From NCBI GenBank assembly GCA_029215795.1, contig JARDYH010000004.1, forward strand, positions 29,640,001-29,704,000: a stretch of 64,000 nt of DNA, in the 5' to 3' direction. A program made the translations under genes and the position numbers. This stretch comes from Anniella stebbinsi (lineage: Eukaryota; Chordata; Lepidosauria; Squamata; Anniellidae). The notes beneath the pieces are model-generated. The model was not told the origin of the DNA. It saw nothing but the letters and a program-made list of their open reading frames with translations, and searched no databases. Below are positions 11,465 through 22,619 of this stretch, piece after piece. Each line of letters begins with the position of its first letter. Position 1 is the first letter of the stretch.

Positions 11465-12092
11465 CAGGTGTCCCACTGGTATTGGAAGTTCTGGTATTGG
11501 AAGATGTTCTCTATTTGAAGTGCTGTCCAGTCCAAGTCCAGTTTAAAGATAAAGAACCATAAAATGGGAGACCAGGGGGCTTGTAGTTGCCCATCCACAG
11601 TTAGCAGACTGAGCTGACACACTGTATTACCCACTATCGTGGGGTAAATTGCATTTCTATTTAAATTATAGGTAGTAGTAGTAGTTATGTGCCTTCAAGT
11701 TGACTTTGACTTATGGTGACCCTATGAATCAGCAACCTCCAGTTGCATCTGTTGTAAACCACCCTATTCAGATCTTGCAACTTCATGTCTGTATCCTCTT
11801 TTATGGAGTCAATCCATCTCTTGTTTGGTCCTTCTTCTTTCCTTCCACCTTCTGCTTTTTCTAGCATTATTGTCTTTTCTAATGAGATTTCTTCTCATTA
11901 TATCTCCAAAGTATGATAGTATCAGTTTCAGCATTTTAACTTCTAGTGAGAGTTCTGGCTTAATTAGTTCTAAATTTGCATATGCAAGTTTTATGCAAAT
12001 CTGTGTCCTCTTTTATTCTCCTTTTGGTGATGCATGTTCTTTTCTTTGTGATGCAAAAAGCGGCTGTCCTAGAGAAAATGTCATGATGTGAA
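11465..12092 (+). mobile_element. Family C DNA transposon split by a BovB end
   Basis: The left part (11465-11671) has TCCAGTCCAAGTCCAGTTTAA and AAAGATAAAGAACCATAA, up to TTTCTATTTAAATTATA. The right part (about 11956-12092) resumes with TCTAAATTTGCATATGCAA and the GGTGATGCAT end. Joining the two parts restores the usual family C layout, so the intervening BovB segment is a later insertion. Confidence 0.75.
11672..11955 (-). mobile_element. BovB (RTE-type) LINE 3' end, minus strand
   Basis: On the minus strand the frame from 11867 to 11685 gives KRWIDSIKEDTDMKLQDL, then CNWRLLIHRVTISQSQL. This is the C-terminal signature of BovB ORF2. It is followed by a (TAC)n tail, seen on the plus strand as GTAGTAGTAGTAG at 11673-11685. 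BovB is an RTE-clade LINE known for horizontal spread among squamates and other vertebrates. The copy is 5' truncated and keeps only about 285 bp. Confidence 0.85.
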
Positions 12093-12398
12093 AGGGATGA
12101 ACCTCAAGACATTTCCACGTTTCTTTGAAAGGTGTTTGGGAAAAAGTGAGGTGCCCTGTGTGTGTGTTCAACTGCCGACCACCAGATGGCAGTGCAGACG
12201 AAATAACTGGTTTTCAAACTATCTCACTGATTTAAAAGGACATTGTCAAGTGCTCTGCATCCTTTCTGTTTTTACTCTTCATTGTTTTAAGTGCTCTTTT
12301 CTGAAGATTGGAAATAATTTCTTTTACTTACAATTGCTTTTCCAATAGACCTGACTTAAGACAGTTTTGTTTGTGCAGAGCAGTCTGCATTTTTCATC
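12093..12398. other. Unassigned sequence
   Basis: No recognised feature. Confidence 0.4.
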
Positions 12399-13084
12399 TA
12401 CCTGTATTTCATCGATTCTAAGACACACTTTTTCTCCCAGGTTTACGTCTGTAAAAACGGGGTGCGTCTTAGAATCGATGGCGACTTAGAATCGCCGGAT
12501 TTCTCCCGCGTTTTGCAGAAAGCACTAGGGGTCTGTATGCCCCCCCCCCCGTGACTCGCCCTAGCAGGTCCCGAGGGACCCCACAAGGCCGGTCAGAAGT
12601 CCCCACTCACCTTGATCGCTGCTGCCTCAGCCTGGGAAGGCTTCAGTACTGGAAAGGAGGCTGCAATCTCGGGAGATCTCGGCCTCCTTCCCAGTACTGA
12701 AGCCTTCCCAGGCTGAGGCAGCAGTGATCAAGGTAAGTGGGGAGGGGGATTTGCTGGGCCCTAACCCTCCCCCCTCCCCTCCATCGCCATCGCCATCGCC
12801 CATCCTCGCTGCTGCTGCTGCTGCTCCACGCCGCTGGCAACACTCACCTCGTTACTGGGAAAGACGCCTTGCCAGGCCAAGGCGAGCGCTGGCAGTGGCG
12901 CACAGCAGCGGTGACGGCGGCAGCGAGGACCGGCGACAGCGATGGAGGTGAGTGGAGAGGGGGGAAAGGGTGCTGAAATTAAGGTGCGTCTTAGAATCGA
13001 TGCAGAGCTTTTTCCCTGTTGGTGGCCCTGAAATTAAGGTGTGTCTTACAATCGATGGCATCTTACATTCGGTGAAATACGGTA
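12399..13084. mobile_element. Family F 686-bp DNA transposon with palindromes
   Basis: The ends TACCTGTATTTCATCG and the complement of the right end TACCGTATTTCACCG are inverted. The flanks TTTTCATC and CTTTCCTC agree at 6 of 8 positions, hinting at an 8-bp duplication. Subterminal motifs TCTTAGAATCGATGG and variants recur at about 12468, 12484, 12988 and 13042. A palindrome has arms at 12610-12661 and 12683-12733. Its outer edges are CACTCACCTT (12604) and AAGGTAAGT (12730), which are consensus splice donors facing outward. A second outward pair is CTCACCTC (12843) and AGGTGAGT (12946). There is no transposase frame, so it is non-autonomous. Confidence 0.8.
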
Positions 13085-13224
13085 CTTTCCTCCACAGAGA
13101 TATGAGTGTACAAAGAGAGATTAGGGTTGTACTGTTTTCCAGGCAATGTTCCTTTGCTTTTAATGTTTGTGTGATAGGCAACAATTCAACAAGTGAAACT
13201 TTCTTGGGCACTGTATTTCTGTCC

Positions 13225-13450
13225 TAGGAAAAGCTTTATTATTATTCCTTTATTCCTTTATTATTATTATTCCTTTAAGGAATCCAGGATAGCATTCTTT
13301 GTTCCCTCTGTTTATTTTCACAACAACTCTGTGAAGTAAGTAAGACTGGGTGACAGTGACTGGCACAAACTCAGCCTGTGAACTCTGTGGCTGAGCAGGG
13401 ATTCGAACTCTGCCCTCCTCAGCAAATCCAACACTCTAGTTGCCATTCCA
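13225..13450 (-). mobile_element. Diverged tRNA-derived SINE, minus strand
   Basis: Complements of CACAACAACTCTGTGAAG, GTGACAGTGACTGGCACAAA, GGGATTCGAACTCTG (box B) and CCAACACTCTAGTTGCCATTCC (near box A) occur in the order expected for a Sauria- or MIR-like SINE. The ATTATTATTCC run at 13228-13275 is its 3' tail. Confidence 0.7.
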
Positions 13451-13915
13451 AACTCACTGTTGAATGCCTGGCCAGGATGCCTGTTATTTAGCTCCATTGC
13501 TGCTTTTCATTGGTCCTGTAAAGAGAAGTAGTATTAAAAGTGGACACAGTGTTCGTCTTTGAATATGAGCCTCTGTGTGTGGCAGGGTATATCACATTAA
13601 CAGGAAAGAAGAAAAAAGTATCAGCAAAGCCACTTAAGTCTCTTGTGTTTTGAATAGAGGATGAATAAACATAACTGAAAGGAAAGATCAAGAATTTTCT
13701 GAGCTCCCACTACTGACATCTCCCTGTCATGAAAATAAAGAAGTGTTCTGAGTAGAGTCTCAACAACAAAACAACTTCAAAGTAATGGATGGCGTTACTT
13801 TGCAATGCCACCCTTTTGTTCAGCATTCCACAATCCATGCCAAGGTATAAAGGAATGCCACTACACTGTGTTATGTACTCTGCACTTTAGTACTGTCTTC
13901 TGGAGGACCATCTCC
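13451..13915. other. Unassigned sequence
   Basis: No recognised feature. Confidence 0.4.
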
Positions 13916-14810
13916 TCATGCATCAACCTGCCTGCACTCTGCGGTCTTCAGTAAAGGCTCTGTTATATGTCCCTCCACCATATGGGCTGTGGTGGGCTGT
14001 GATGTGGAGCATAAGGACATGGGATGAAGCCTTCGCACCTGCAGTGGCCAGGTTGTGGGATTTGCTTCCGCAGGAGAGCTGGCCATCCGCTTCATTAAAC
14101 ATGCGCGTACAAATGGCAGGTGACCACAACCCTGTCTGAATGCACATTCTATAGCATTGCTCACTACTCCTCTTCTTGCTGTTTACTGTTCCTGGTTATC
14201 TGGTGATGCTGTTAGATTGCTTTTTAAAAATTATTTTGCTGTATGACTTTGATTGTGAGGGGGACACAGTATGGGTGGACTTCCGTCCTTCCTTTTTTTT
14301 TCTTCCTTTGTCCGTTTTTAGCCCCTCTAAAAACAACTGAACACGCGGTCATAATAAACAAGGCCCTGCTAATCACTGCAGTTTTCCTGTTCCTTCTAAA
14401 ACAAGAAGAAGAAGAAGAAGCAGCAGCAGCAGCAGCGCAGCAATATGCAGTTGCCATCTCCACAGACCACTGCTTTTATGAGTTGGAGTGGGACCCTCCA
14501 CTACCTGAGCCTTACTTCTATTGGTGGGAGTGACAAATAGCTGGCAGATTCCAGCAACACTGAGCCCCCCTCTCTGTATGACTGGCTGCATGATGGCCTG
14601 GTCACCAGGCTATTTTCTTGGAAGCCCTCCGAGGACTGATTCTGAACTGTAAGCAACCCATTTCCATCACTGCTAGCCACTATAAGGAACATATAACTTT
14701 AAGATGTATTGCCTGAGTTTTCCTGTTTTCCTTTTCCCTCCCCATCCCTTTTCCCTTCTGTGTTGTGACTTTTTAGATTGTAAACTTCTGGGCAGGGACT
14801 TCCTTGTATT
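13916..14810 (+). pseudogene. L2-like LINE, C-terminal fragment and 3' UTR
   Basis: The frame at 13918-14139 contains WDEAFAPAVARLWDLLPQE, matching the FSVAAPRLWNSLP block of L2-type ORF2 C termini. The distal part (TTTTTAGATTGTAAACTTCTGGGCAGGGACT, about 14770-14802) resembles an L2 3' UTR. A (AAG)n(CAG)n run interrupts at 14400-14435. The segment is old and lacks the RT core. Confidence 0.55.
14400..14436. repeat. (AAG)n(CAG)n trinucleotide repeat
   Basis: About six AAG units pass directly into five GCA/CAG units. Confidence 0.9.
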
Positions 14811-14814
14811 ATTA

Positions 14815-14881
<67 letters not shown>
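14807..14881. repeat. (TTA)n/(TCATTA)n interrupted microsatellite
   Basis: A TTA block, then a TCATTA block of five units, then a second TTA block. This layout suggests one C substitution spread by slippage in the middle of the array. Confidence 0.95.
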
Positions 14882-15404
14882 GAGGGTGTCTCTACTGTAA
14901 GGGGAAATCCTGTTGCCTTATTGGGTTATTGTGTTCCCTGCTTCTGTTGTATGATTGTAATGGGCTGCACTACATGGGCAGGGAGGGGCAACACTGTGGT
15001 CTGTAATTGAAAACTTCCCTTCCTCTTGGTGAGTGCTTTACAGTGCAACTTTGGCTGCACAAATTGGGATATCCAGGATTTTTTTTAGAATGGGATAACC
15101 AGGGGAAGGTGTGGGAGATGTGCAGGAGGTTGACAACACCATCTAGAGGACCCACAAACTTTTGTGAGTGGCCAGTCATGAGCGTGCTATATATTGCTGG
15201 GGTAGAGATCTGCAAGCTGCTCTGAGAACCCTTCCAGCTAAACAGAAGCATATCAAAGCTTTATATAAATTAAAAGTTTTTCTTTCAGCTGCAGTCCCAA
15301 ATCCTCTTGTTTTCCAAGAAAGTTTGATTCCTTTGTCCCTTCGGGCATTTTTCATGACAAGATAAAGTTCTTGCAAAAATGTTCAGAATTTGTTCTATCT
15401 AATC

Positions 15405-15448
<44 letters not shown>
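15405..15448. repeat. (CTTT)n microsatellite
   Basis: About eleven uninterrupted tetranucleotide units. 14882-15404 and 15449-15800 hold no recognised feature. Confidence 0.95.
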
Positions 15449-15449
<1 letters not shown>

Positions 15450-15799
15450 TCTGTCCTTTGGTGCTGCTTCTTTCCTCCCTGCCATCTTGTCTCCAGCCTA
15501 TTCACACCTGTTAGCCTATACTAGAAAAATGAGCAGAGAAACACATATTAGGAAATAAAAAGGTGGGAGGGATACGAAAGAATGAAGATTAATTGATAGG
15601 CTTTTAATACTATTTATGTGTATATATGTGCAAACAGAGTGTTAGGCACTGTACAGAAAATAAAAGAGGCACGGCTCCAGGCATTTAGCTGATCAAATCG
15701 ATTGTCACTTTTGCATTCAGCTAGTAGTGCAGGATATTCATGCCTGAAAGGGACTTTGAAAAAGAAAAAAGTTGTAGCTCAAAGCTGTGCTTACAGGGG

Positions 15800-16650
15800 G
15801 CATAGTTCCTCACTTATTTATTTAGATTTTAAATATCTATATGTTTTTTTCTATTAATTAAAATATTAATTATAGAAGAATGCAACCCACAGTCATAACA
15901 AAAAGATAGAAATCCTAAAATTTTAGTAACAGAGTAAGATTTTTTTACAATGATTGCATTAAAATTTCAAAGTCAAATCAGCAATAAAAGTATGAAAACC
16001 TAAAAATCTCAATGAACAAACAGAGGTGTTGACTTGCCTCCTGGCTTCTAAAAGAGTCGGTACCTCCCTTACATGTTAGGAAATGGCATTCCACAAATGG
16101 GAAAAGGGCCTTGCCTTGGTTGCCATTTGCCTGATTTGCTTGCCTGCAATGCAAATCTTAAATGTTGGGCGAGATCAAACCAAAGAAGATGAAAGACCAT
16201 CTTCAAGTGCTCAGGTTGCAAGCTTTGAAGTTCATTACCCAGCATGTAGGACTGAGCCCAGAAATGGAATGGATTTTATATAGTCACATCAAGAGCTTTA
16301 TGATAGAAGTGTTCTGAAGATCTGAAGTTTCCAAACTGTCTTCAAAGGCAGCCCAACATCTAACACATTATAGTAGTCTAACTGGAATGTTACAAGACCA
16401 TGGGTGATTGTTAGAAGGCTATTTCTGTCTTTGAGAAGCCCTTAGGTGGTCCACTAAAGCCAAGGAGCTTTGTGCCACAGATGCCACTTGAGCATCCGAA
16501 GTAAGGACTGGGTCGAAAATCTGAACACTTGGTCTTTAAGGGGAAGTGAAACCTCATCCAGAGTTAGTGAAAGAGGCCTCCTGAAGACACTGAATCACCA
16601 GTTCATAGTACTCCTGCTTTATCTGGATTATGAGCAGTCATCCATCTCAT
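15800..16650 (-). pseudogene. L2-like LINE fragment, minus strand
   Basis: On the minus strand the 3' tail (about 15813-15990, ending TTATTTATTTAG in plus sense) is followed by body blocks. These are GGAAATGGCATTCCACAAATGG (16080) and AAACTGTCTTCAAAGGCAGCCC (16333), with CTTTGTGCCACAGATGCCACTTGAGC (16468). They match the minus-strand L2 copy at 4980-5627 (for example GCTTCCAAATCATCTTCAAAGACAGCCCC). Stops throughout make it inactive. Confidence 0.7.
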
Positions 16651-17018
16651 TACTGATTCCAGGCTTTAGTTCAGCACCTCCAGGTAAAGGAGAAATAGAA
16701 TTTGGTCATTCCAAACACCTGTACAGCCTCACTCAGTGGTTGCACAGGAGGTAAAATAGAAGTTTGAGAAACAACATAGGCACAAGAGCCATGGTGTCAA
16801 ACTATAACCAGGCACATCACTTTCTGAAATCTATTTGCCAAGTAGGAGTTGGTCCTCCTATTCCCAGCTTCGAAAGCACGTCCAGCCCTCTCATGAGGTG
16901 GGTTGAATCCCCTGTCTCAGGTGGAAGGGGTGGCAAATTGTGCATCCCCGGAGGACCCCCAACTGGAGAGCCCTGCCAACCACTCTCCTACTGTGGCCAA
17001 TGCTGTGGCAAAAAAGCG

Positions 17019-17460
17019 GCCTAGCAGGCTCTCCAGAGCAGCCAACCCAATGACTCACTCTGAGGGGTTCTCAGAGCAAGGTATTGGTCTATCTAGTGTT
17101 CAGTGAGCTGCACTGGCTGCTCTCCTGTTCTGACAAAAGCTGCAGCTGGAGACTGGTCAGCACAGCTCCCCAGAGCAGCCACCAATGTTTTGTTCTGAGG
17201 ACCCCTCAGAGCGAGGCATCAGCAGGCTCTCTGGAGAACGGCAGTTGCTGCAGCAATGCTGCAGCAAGGAAATGGCTGGTGCAACTCTCCAGGGAGCCCG
17301 CCAGACTTCAAATGCTCTGCTCTGACAGGCTCCTCAGAGTGAGACAATGTGGCCCTGGAAACTGCCTGTGTCACAGCAATACAGGCAGTCTCCATGGCTA
17401 TCTCACCAACAATGCCTAGTTCTGAGGAAGGCTACCTCAGAGCGATACATTTAAGGGGAG
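17019..17460. repeat. Degenerate tandem repeat, ~100-135-bp period
   Basis: A block of form TCTGAGG…CTCAGAGCRAG recurs at about 17060, 17195, 17323 and 17422. It is preceded each time by a GCAGGCTCTCC…AGCAGCCA or CTCTCCAGGGAGCC segment. Spacing is uneven (about 135, 128 and 99 bp) and units are diverged, so the array is old. 16651-17018 is unassigned. Confidence 0.55.
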
Positions 17461-18639
17461 AAGAGGAGGAGGTGGTAGTGAGGATAGGAGGAGGAGATGG
17501 TAAAGGGAGGGTCAACATGTATCCTGCTACCACTGGTGGCAAAACATCTTGCCTTGGCCCTGCCAGACAAGCTATTTAGAAAGATACTACGGTAGAGATG
17601 GCCACTGAAAGATCCAGAAGAACCAAGAAGGCTGTTTCCCCCCTCCCCATTTGCTCTCCCTTCAGAGATATTGACCATTGTGACCATGGCAGTTTCAGGT
17701 TAAGGGATCTGACCCTGCAGAGTATAGATTTTTCACACACAGAGCTTTATCTAAAGCCTGATTCATGTTTTGGGTTGGTATATGGATGATTCAGTTATAA
17801 ATTAGTTGTTATGAGAAAGGAGGGAATGTTATGCCTCCCTTCCTCCTTTAACATATCCAGAAACTGACTGAAACAGATAAGCTATACAAGAATGACTTTC
17901 TGGCCTGATTTGGACAAGTAACTTAACAACATTTATTTTTTCTGGGCTATAGTTATGCTCAAACACTTTATCCCATTGACAAAGACCCTTGAGGTTGAAA
18001 TGCAGCTGGGACAGATGGTTGTGAATTAGTATAGCCTATTATTTTATAGGTTACCATGTCTGTGGATTGCCCAGTTTCCATTTTGGTATAATTTTATATG
18101 GTTTATTATATAATTAATTTTTTTACAATTACTTTTTATACTTTGTAGTATTGAGTACTTATTTTATTAAAGTTTATTTAATGGTAGCTCCGTCCTATGT
18201 TTGCACTTTACAAACTCTCTTAAACCCATTTTGCTTTGTGTGTTGACTTTGATTTAAGATAAAACCTTTATTAATGTTGTAGTTTCAGTACCAAAACCAG
18301 AACAAGATCTCAATTGTCCCACTGAAGTAGTAATCTTGAGAACATGTCCTCATTCTGCTGCTCTATAGATGTTGAATTTGAAGCTATTGATATCATGGAA
18401 TGGGCCTACTGGCCTTTGTAATTTTTGTTTAGTGAGTAAAGAATATGTTCCATGACATATAAAACCTAGTATTATGGTTATTTCCAGATATTAAAGGAAT
18501 TAATATTCATGTCTGGAAGAATCAATTTTTGATTCAAGAAAGTGGAGATGGTGGCACAAAGGAGCAAGAACTGAATGCCAATTATCACAGACAGTTAAGG
18601 GGGATTTTAAGAATGGGTTAGCCATACATGGGTTCCATA
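17461..18639. other. Unassigned, largely AT-rich sequence
   Basis: No gene or recognised mobile element. 17461-17530 is purine-rich (GGAGGAGG). 18050-18300 is very AT-rich. Confidence 0.4.
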
Positions 18640-19105
18640 CATCTCTAATGCTACCTCTAGGTGGTCGCTTTTCCCTGCAGTAGCTTCAGAGTGGTGGCAG
18701 GTGCATTACATGACGCTGCCGCCACTCCGAAGCTACTGCAGGGAAAAGCCCCAAAGCTCCACTCTAAAAAAGTTGGCCATTTACCCTGACTTTTTTAGCT
18801 TGGAACGGGCTGGGCAGGAAAGGGGGAAGCTCACTGCACCGCCTCCGCAGTCCTCCCCCCATGTTAAAAAATAAAAATAACTTACCTTGCAGTAGGAGGT
18901 CTGATGCTCCTAGCTGCCTCTCCAGCTGCTACTGGGCAGATGTGGGCACGGCGGTGGCAGGAAAACCCACTGTGGCACTCCTTCCGCTGTAGATGGGCGG
19001 AAGGTGCATCAATGTGGGGCGCGCTATCTGCCGCCGCTGATGTGTGGTGGAAGAGGCACCGTGAAGAGGAGGGCTAAGTCTGAGTTTTTTCCCCACACCC
19101 AGGCA
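18640..19105. mobile_element. Family G hairpin DNA transposon (ends uncertain)
   Basis: A strong foldback has arms at about 18667-18700 and 18716-18749 (GCTTTTCCCTGCAGTAGCTTC and its complement). The rest is GC-rich and CpG-containing, in contrast with the AT-rich flanks, and is non-coding. ACTTACCTT at 18880-18888 is a consensus splice donor on the minus strand, as in families D and F. I could not define exact termini or a target duplication. Confidence 0.55.
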
Positions 19106-19677
19106 ATTTCCTCCAATGAATTATTACCCATAAAGTGTCTTTTCTAAAAATACAACATGTTGAAATTGTGAAGCTTCACAGAATAATGTAAAGCCTGAAG
19201 TTTGTAGTCCATATCTCAGGAATGGATGGAATTCTCTTTCTTTTTCAATGGCATTAATCTTAATAAGCCAAAAACTGGGAATGTCGTTCCAGTCATTCTT
19301 GCCAGAGAAAGGGTCGTATTCATGGATCTGGCTCAATAAGGTCCTCTAGGGTGCTAGTTAAATACACCCCTATATGTTTCCAAATACCTGTAGCCTGGAA
19401 TTTATTTTGCTTTCATAATTTACATGGTTATCCCAACCCCTAAGTTCACTGGCTGGAGGGAGATAGGAAGAGGCTGTGTGCAGGCCCCAGTTTAACACTA
19501 ATCTATCTTTTCCTTTTTTAAACTTGTTTTGCTTGTCAGCAAGGTTACTCACACGCCTAAACACATGCACACTGCAGCAATGTTTTAAAAACTTTATATT
19601 TAGATTATAAGAAACATTCTTTGGAGGACATCTTCTTCCCTTTCTCTTGTGAGAAAGCACAGAGTTAGCTGGATTGT

Positions 19678-19793
19678 CTATCTACACTACTACTTTAAAA
19701 TGGTTTATAACAGTTTTAAACTGGTTAATAACCGTTATTAACTAGTTTAAAACTGTTATAAACCGTTTTAAAGCAGTAGTGTAGATTGGCTCT
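19678..19793. mobile_element. 116-bp almost fully palindromic MITE
   Basis: The two halves are near-perfect complements around TAACCGTTATTAAC: ATCTACACTACTACTTTAAAA pairs with TTTTAAAGCAGTAGTGTAGAT. The right end GATTGGCTC matches the GAGCCWATCTACAC terminus of the 9311-9898 element, so it may be a deletion derivative of that group. 19106-19677 holds nothing I recognise. Confidence 0.85.
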
Positions 19794-20289
19794 TGGTGTC
19801 TTCGTTTACTTTACCAAGGGAAACTTCAATATGGTTGTCCCACTGAAGCCAAACCATCCAGCCCATCTGTTTTGGAGCCTATGCATCATTGTGCTGTTGC
19901 CATTAAAACAGGACTATCCCATAAGACTATCCTCCCACAGCATAAAAATATAGTTGAGGCATGCTTGGAACTCCAGTGCCTTAGAACTCCACTGCCTTTG
20001 ATGTAGGGATCATCTCTTTTATTATGTATATCTGTATGGCCAGACCCAGACTCATAGCTGGTGCTTTGTAAATGGATGAATTAACGCACAATAGTAACAA
20101 TGACCGTTGCTGCAGGAGATGCTCCGGCAAGGACAGCCTAGCAGCACTGGCCTTGTGAGCAAGAGAAAGCCATCTGAACAAAGAGCCCAGCAGCAATGTT
20201 TCCCTCGAAAGCCATCCAGCTGAGCCAGGGCCCCCCTCAGCAGATAAACAGGAAACGGAGAGGGATGCACCCTCTGATGTGTTGCCTTC

Positions 20290-20480
20290 AAGAATGTTTT
20301 ACAACAAGGGCCAGACAAAATAAAAGAGAATGCGAGCCGTAAACAAGCTAATTCAAGTGCTTCCCCGGGGACTTGTCAGCCGGCGCTAGCTCCAGTCAAC
20401 ACCTCACATATCAACCAGCAAGCTGCCAGACCATCTTGCCTTGCGGAGACTGAGAGAGCGTGAGTGAGAGGGAGCGCTAA
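20290..20480. other. Non-repetitive block, candidate conserved element
   Basis: This stretch has no repeat identity and high sequence complexity. It carries TF-site-like words (CCGTAAACAAGC, TAATTCAAGTGCTT, CCCCGGGG, AGCCGGCGCTAGC). No open frame with splice sites is present. I list it only as a candidate regulatory or conserved non-coding block; nothing in the sequence proves function. 19794-20289 is otherwise unassigned. Confidence 0.25.
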
Positions 20481-20618
20481 TAGCTTTCAGCCTCTTCAAA
20501 AAGGCAGATTGGTGGTAGTCCTGCTAGATCCTTCCCCACTTTGGAACTTTCAAAGGCATCTCGGTTAGGGGGAAACCAACAAGTCTTGGCCAGCCGCTTT
20601 CACAATCTGTTCACCTGC

Positions 20619-21137
20619 TCTGGGGTAGGCAATGTTTTTGGGCCATGGGCATGTTTGTCAATCTCAGGAAATGTCCTGGGCACCACCACAAAATGGCTGC
20701 CATGGGAGGCATGGCAAAGGACAAATACTCTGCCCAAAAGACTGAGTCCACCAAAAGGGTTGTTAAGTTTTTTATGACCTCAATGCAAATTAGGGGAAAA
20801 TGTTGTTACACTCCTGAGAGAAGGAATTCGACATATTACTTTTAAAATTATATTTTACATGGTTTGCTGGTCTGTGACCATAATAAATGAAATGATGATG
20901 AAAAGACTGAGTACAAGGCACAGGTAGAGTCTGAGCCCCAGTGGACTAAACAACTGCTTTGAACCCATAGTTTCCAGGACGAACAAAATTCTGTTTCACA
21001 GCAATCTCAGCTGCTGGTAACAAAATGTGTAATTTTTTTAGAAAAGGGGGTGGGGTTAGGGCAACTTAGTGGGTGCCAAAGAAGGTGTCTGGGGGCCCAT
21101 TGGTGCCCATAGCCAGCTGGTTGCCTACCTACCCCTT
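20619..21137. mobile_element. hAT-like element interrupted by a LINE tail
   Basis: The left end (CTGGGGTAGGCAATGTTTTTGGGCC) and the right end (GGTGCCCATAGCCAGCTGGTTGCCTACC) are roughly inverted, with AAATGGCTGCCATGGGAGGC inside. This is the layout of common non-autonomous hAT elements. The stretch at about 20761-20905, ending GTCTGTGACCATAATAAATGAAATGATGATG, looks like an inserted LINE or SINE 3' tail. Confidence 0.5.
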
Positions 21138-21189
21138 CTTTGATGAGCCTTTAGGATCTAGTTTGACAATTCAGGAAAGTGAGCACGTG

Positions 21190-21475
21190 AATGGGCAGAA
21201 ACAATGGTAGGGTGGCTACAACTGTCCTCTGTTTGAAGGCATCCTCTGTTTGAAGCGCTAAAATTTGTTTCAAGATAAAGAACCCTAAGAAAGGAGAGCA
21301 GGCAGAGGCCTCGAAGTTGCTAACAGTTAGCACCTGGACAGCAGATTGAGCAGGCACATAGGTGGCAAAGGTAGAGTAATTAGAGTAATTCTTTGTAAAT
21401 GTGAATCTCTGCATGTAAACCAGGATGTGTAAAGTTTATACAAACCCATGTTCTCTTTTGCCTGCTTCTGTCATG
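21190..21475 (+). mobile_element. Family C DNA transposon copy
   Basis: AGGGTGGCTACAACTGTCCTCTGTTTGAAGG, AAGATAAAGAACCCTAAGAA and the GTTAGCA…GCAGATTGAGCAGGCACATAGG blocks match family C in order. The distal AT-rich third is diverged. Confidence 0.75.
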
Positions 21476-21742
21476 ATACATTTCCTGTAAGTGGCTAGTT
21501 TAGGGATGCAGAGGATTAAATCCCAGTTTTCCAGCCTGTAATGCCCCAAGGCGGTGCCCTTCAAAGGTTTTGGATTTCAAGTATGATCAGTGCCAACCAG
21601 CATGGAATTCTGAGAGTTATTTATTCATTTATATCCCACCCCCTCATCACGTGTGATCTTGGGGCTGGTTGCAACAATCAACAAAAACAGAAACTTCAAA
21701 CAACCAATTACCCTAAAAGCCTGCTGAAAAAGAAGTTGGTCT

Positions 21743-21812
21743 CAAAAGGTATATGTAATGTAGGAATCAACCAGACCTTGCTGGTTGATTCCTACATTAT
21801 ACATACCTTTTG
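21743..21812. repeat. Isolated 32-bp-arm inverted repeat
   Basis: The arm at 21743-21774 and its complement at 21781-21812 differ at only about two positions, around a 6-nt loop (ACCTTG). It lies in LINE-tail-like sequence (21610-21720, minus strand). The surroundings do not look like a MITE: there is no separate terminal repeat and no target duplication. Confidence 0.85.
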
Positions 21813-21879
21813 CAAGCGGAAGAGAATTAAACAATTGAGGTGCTACTGCTGACAAGGCCCTCTAACTTAATGTCTGCCA

Positions 21880-21985
21880 GTGATGGCAACCTCAGAAAGG
21901 CTTCCTCGGCTGACCTCAAAGCCCAGGCGGGAGTTGTAGTCCAAAAATCTGAAGGGTAGCAGATTGGGGAAGGCTGCTCTTAGGG
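21880..21985. mobile_element. Half of an ACTACAACTCCCATC-type hairpin MITE
   Basis: GGGAGTTGTAGTCCAAAAATCTGAAGG followed by AGCAGATTGGGGAAGGCTG is the right half of the MITE that is complete at 32173, 50213 and 51515. Confidence 0.65.
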
Positions 21986-22194
21986 TTGGTCTCATGGTAT
22001 GGCCTACACCAGCAGGGTGAGTCAGATGGGGCTTAATTTTATCCCTGTTCCATGACTCTGGTCTTTGGTTTTCCACGGCTATTAAGTTCCCCTGCCATGT
22101 TCTCCTTTCTTCCCTATCCTCCATCCTCATGCATCTTCTCTCCCACGTCATGGCACGCCATCACCATTCCTAGCTACTAGGGGTATGCATTTAT

Positions 22195-22275
22195 TTTAGC
22201 TTTAACAATGAATGCATAGTGGAATGGATGAGCATTGGACGGTATATAAATGTAATAAAATAAAATAAATAAATG
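22195..22275 (+). mobile_element. LINE or SINE 3' tail
   Basis: GGACGGTATATAAATGTAATAAAATAAAATAAATAAATG is a generic squamate retroposon tail. Nothing upstream is diagnostic. Confidence 0.45.
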
Positions 22276-22619
22276 CATGATTGACCCTCCAGGGGTGGTC
22301 ATATTTATTTTCTCCCATGTGTCCCAGAATGATGCTGTGTTGGGGCATTCTGGGAAAAACAAGGAGGGGGGGCTGCCAGTATTGGCTAATGATGTCTGCT
22401 GCAGCCACCACAAGGCAGCATCAGAAAATGCTGAAAGAGGAGTGGAAAAAAAAACACTGAAGATGAATGTGACTGCCAAAATGGAAACAAGTGGAATGGA
22501 TGAAACATGAAATAAATGAAGCATTCAGGAATGAAAGCAAATTAAATATTGTAATGAGTTTGAGAGATTGGTTTGGACATGGGGTGCCTTCCAACCCAGT
22601 GATCCTTGACTCTTTCTGA

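Noticed and set aside
14804..15010. Tyr/His-rich 68-codon open frame
   Set aside because: It is the translation of the TTA/TCATTA microsatellite.
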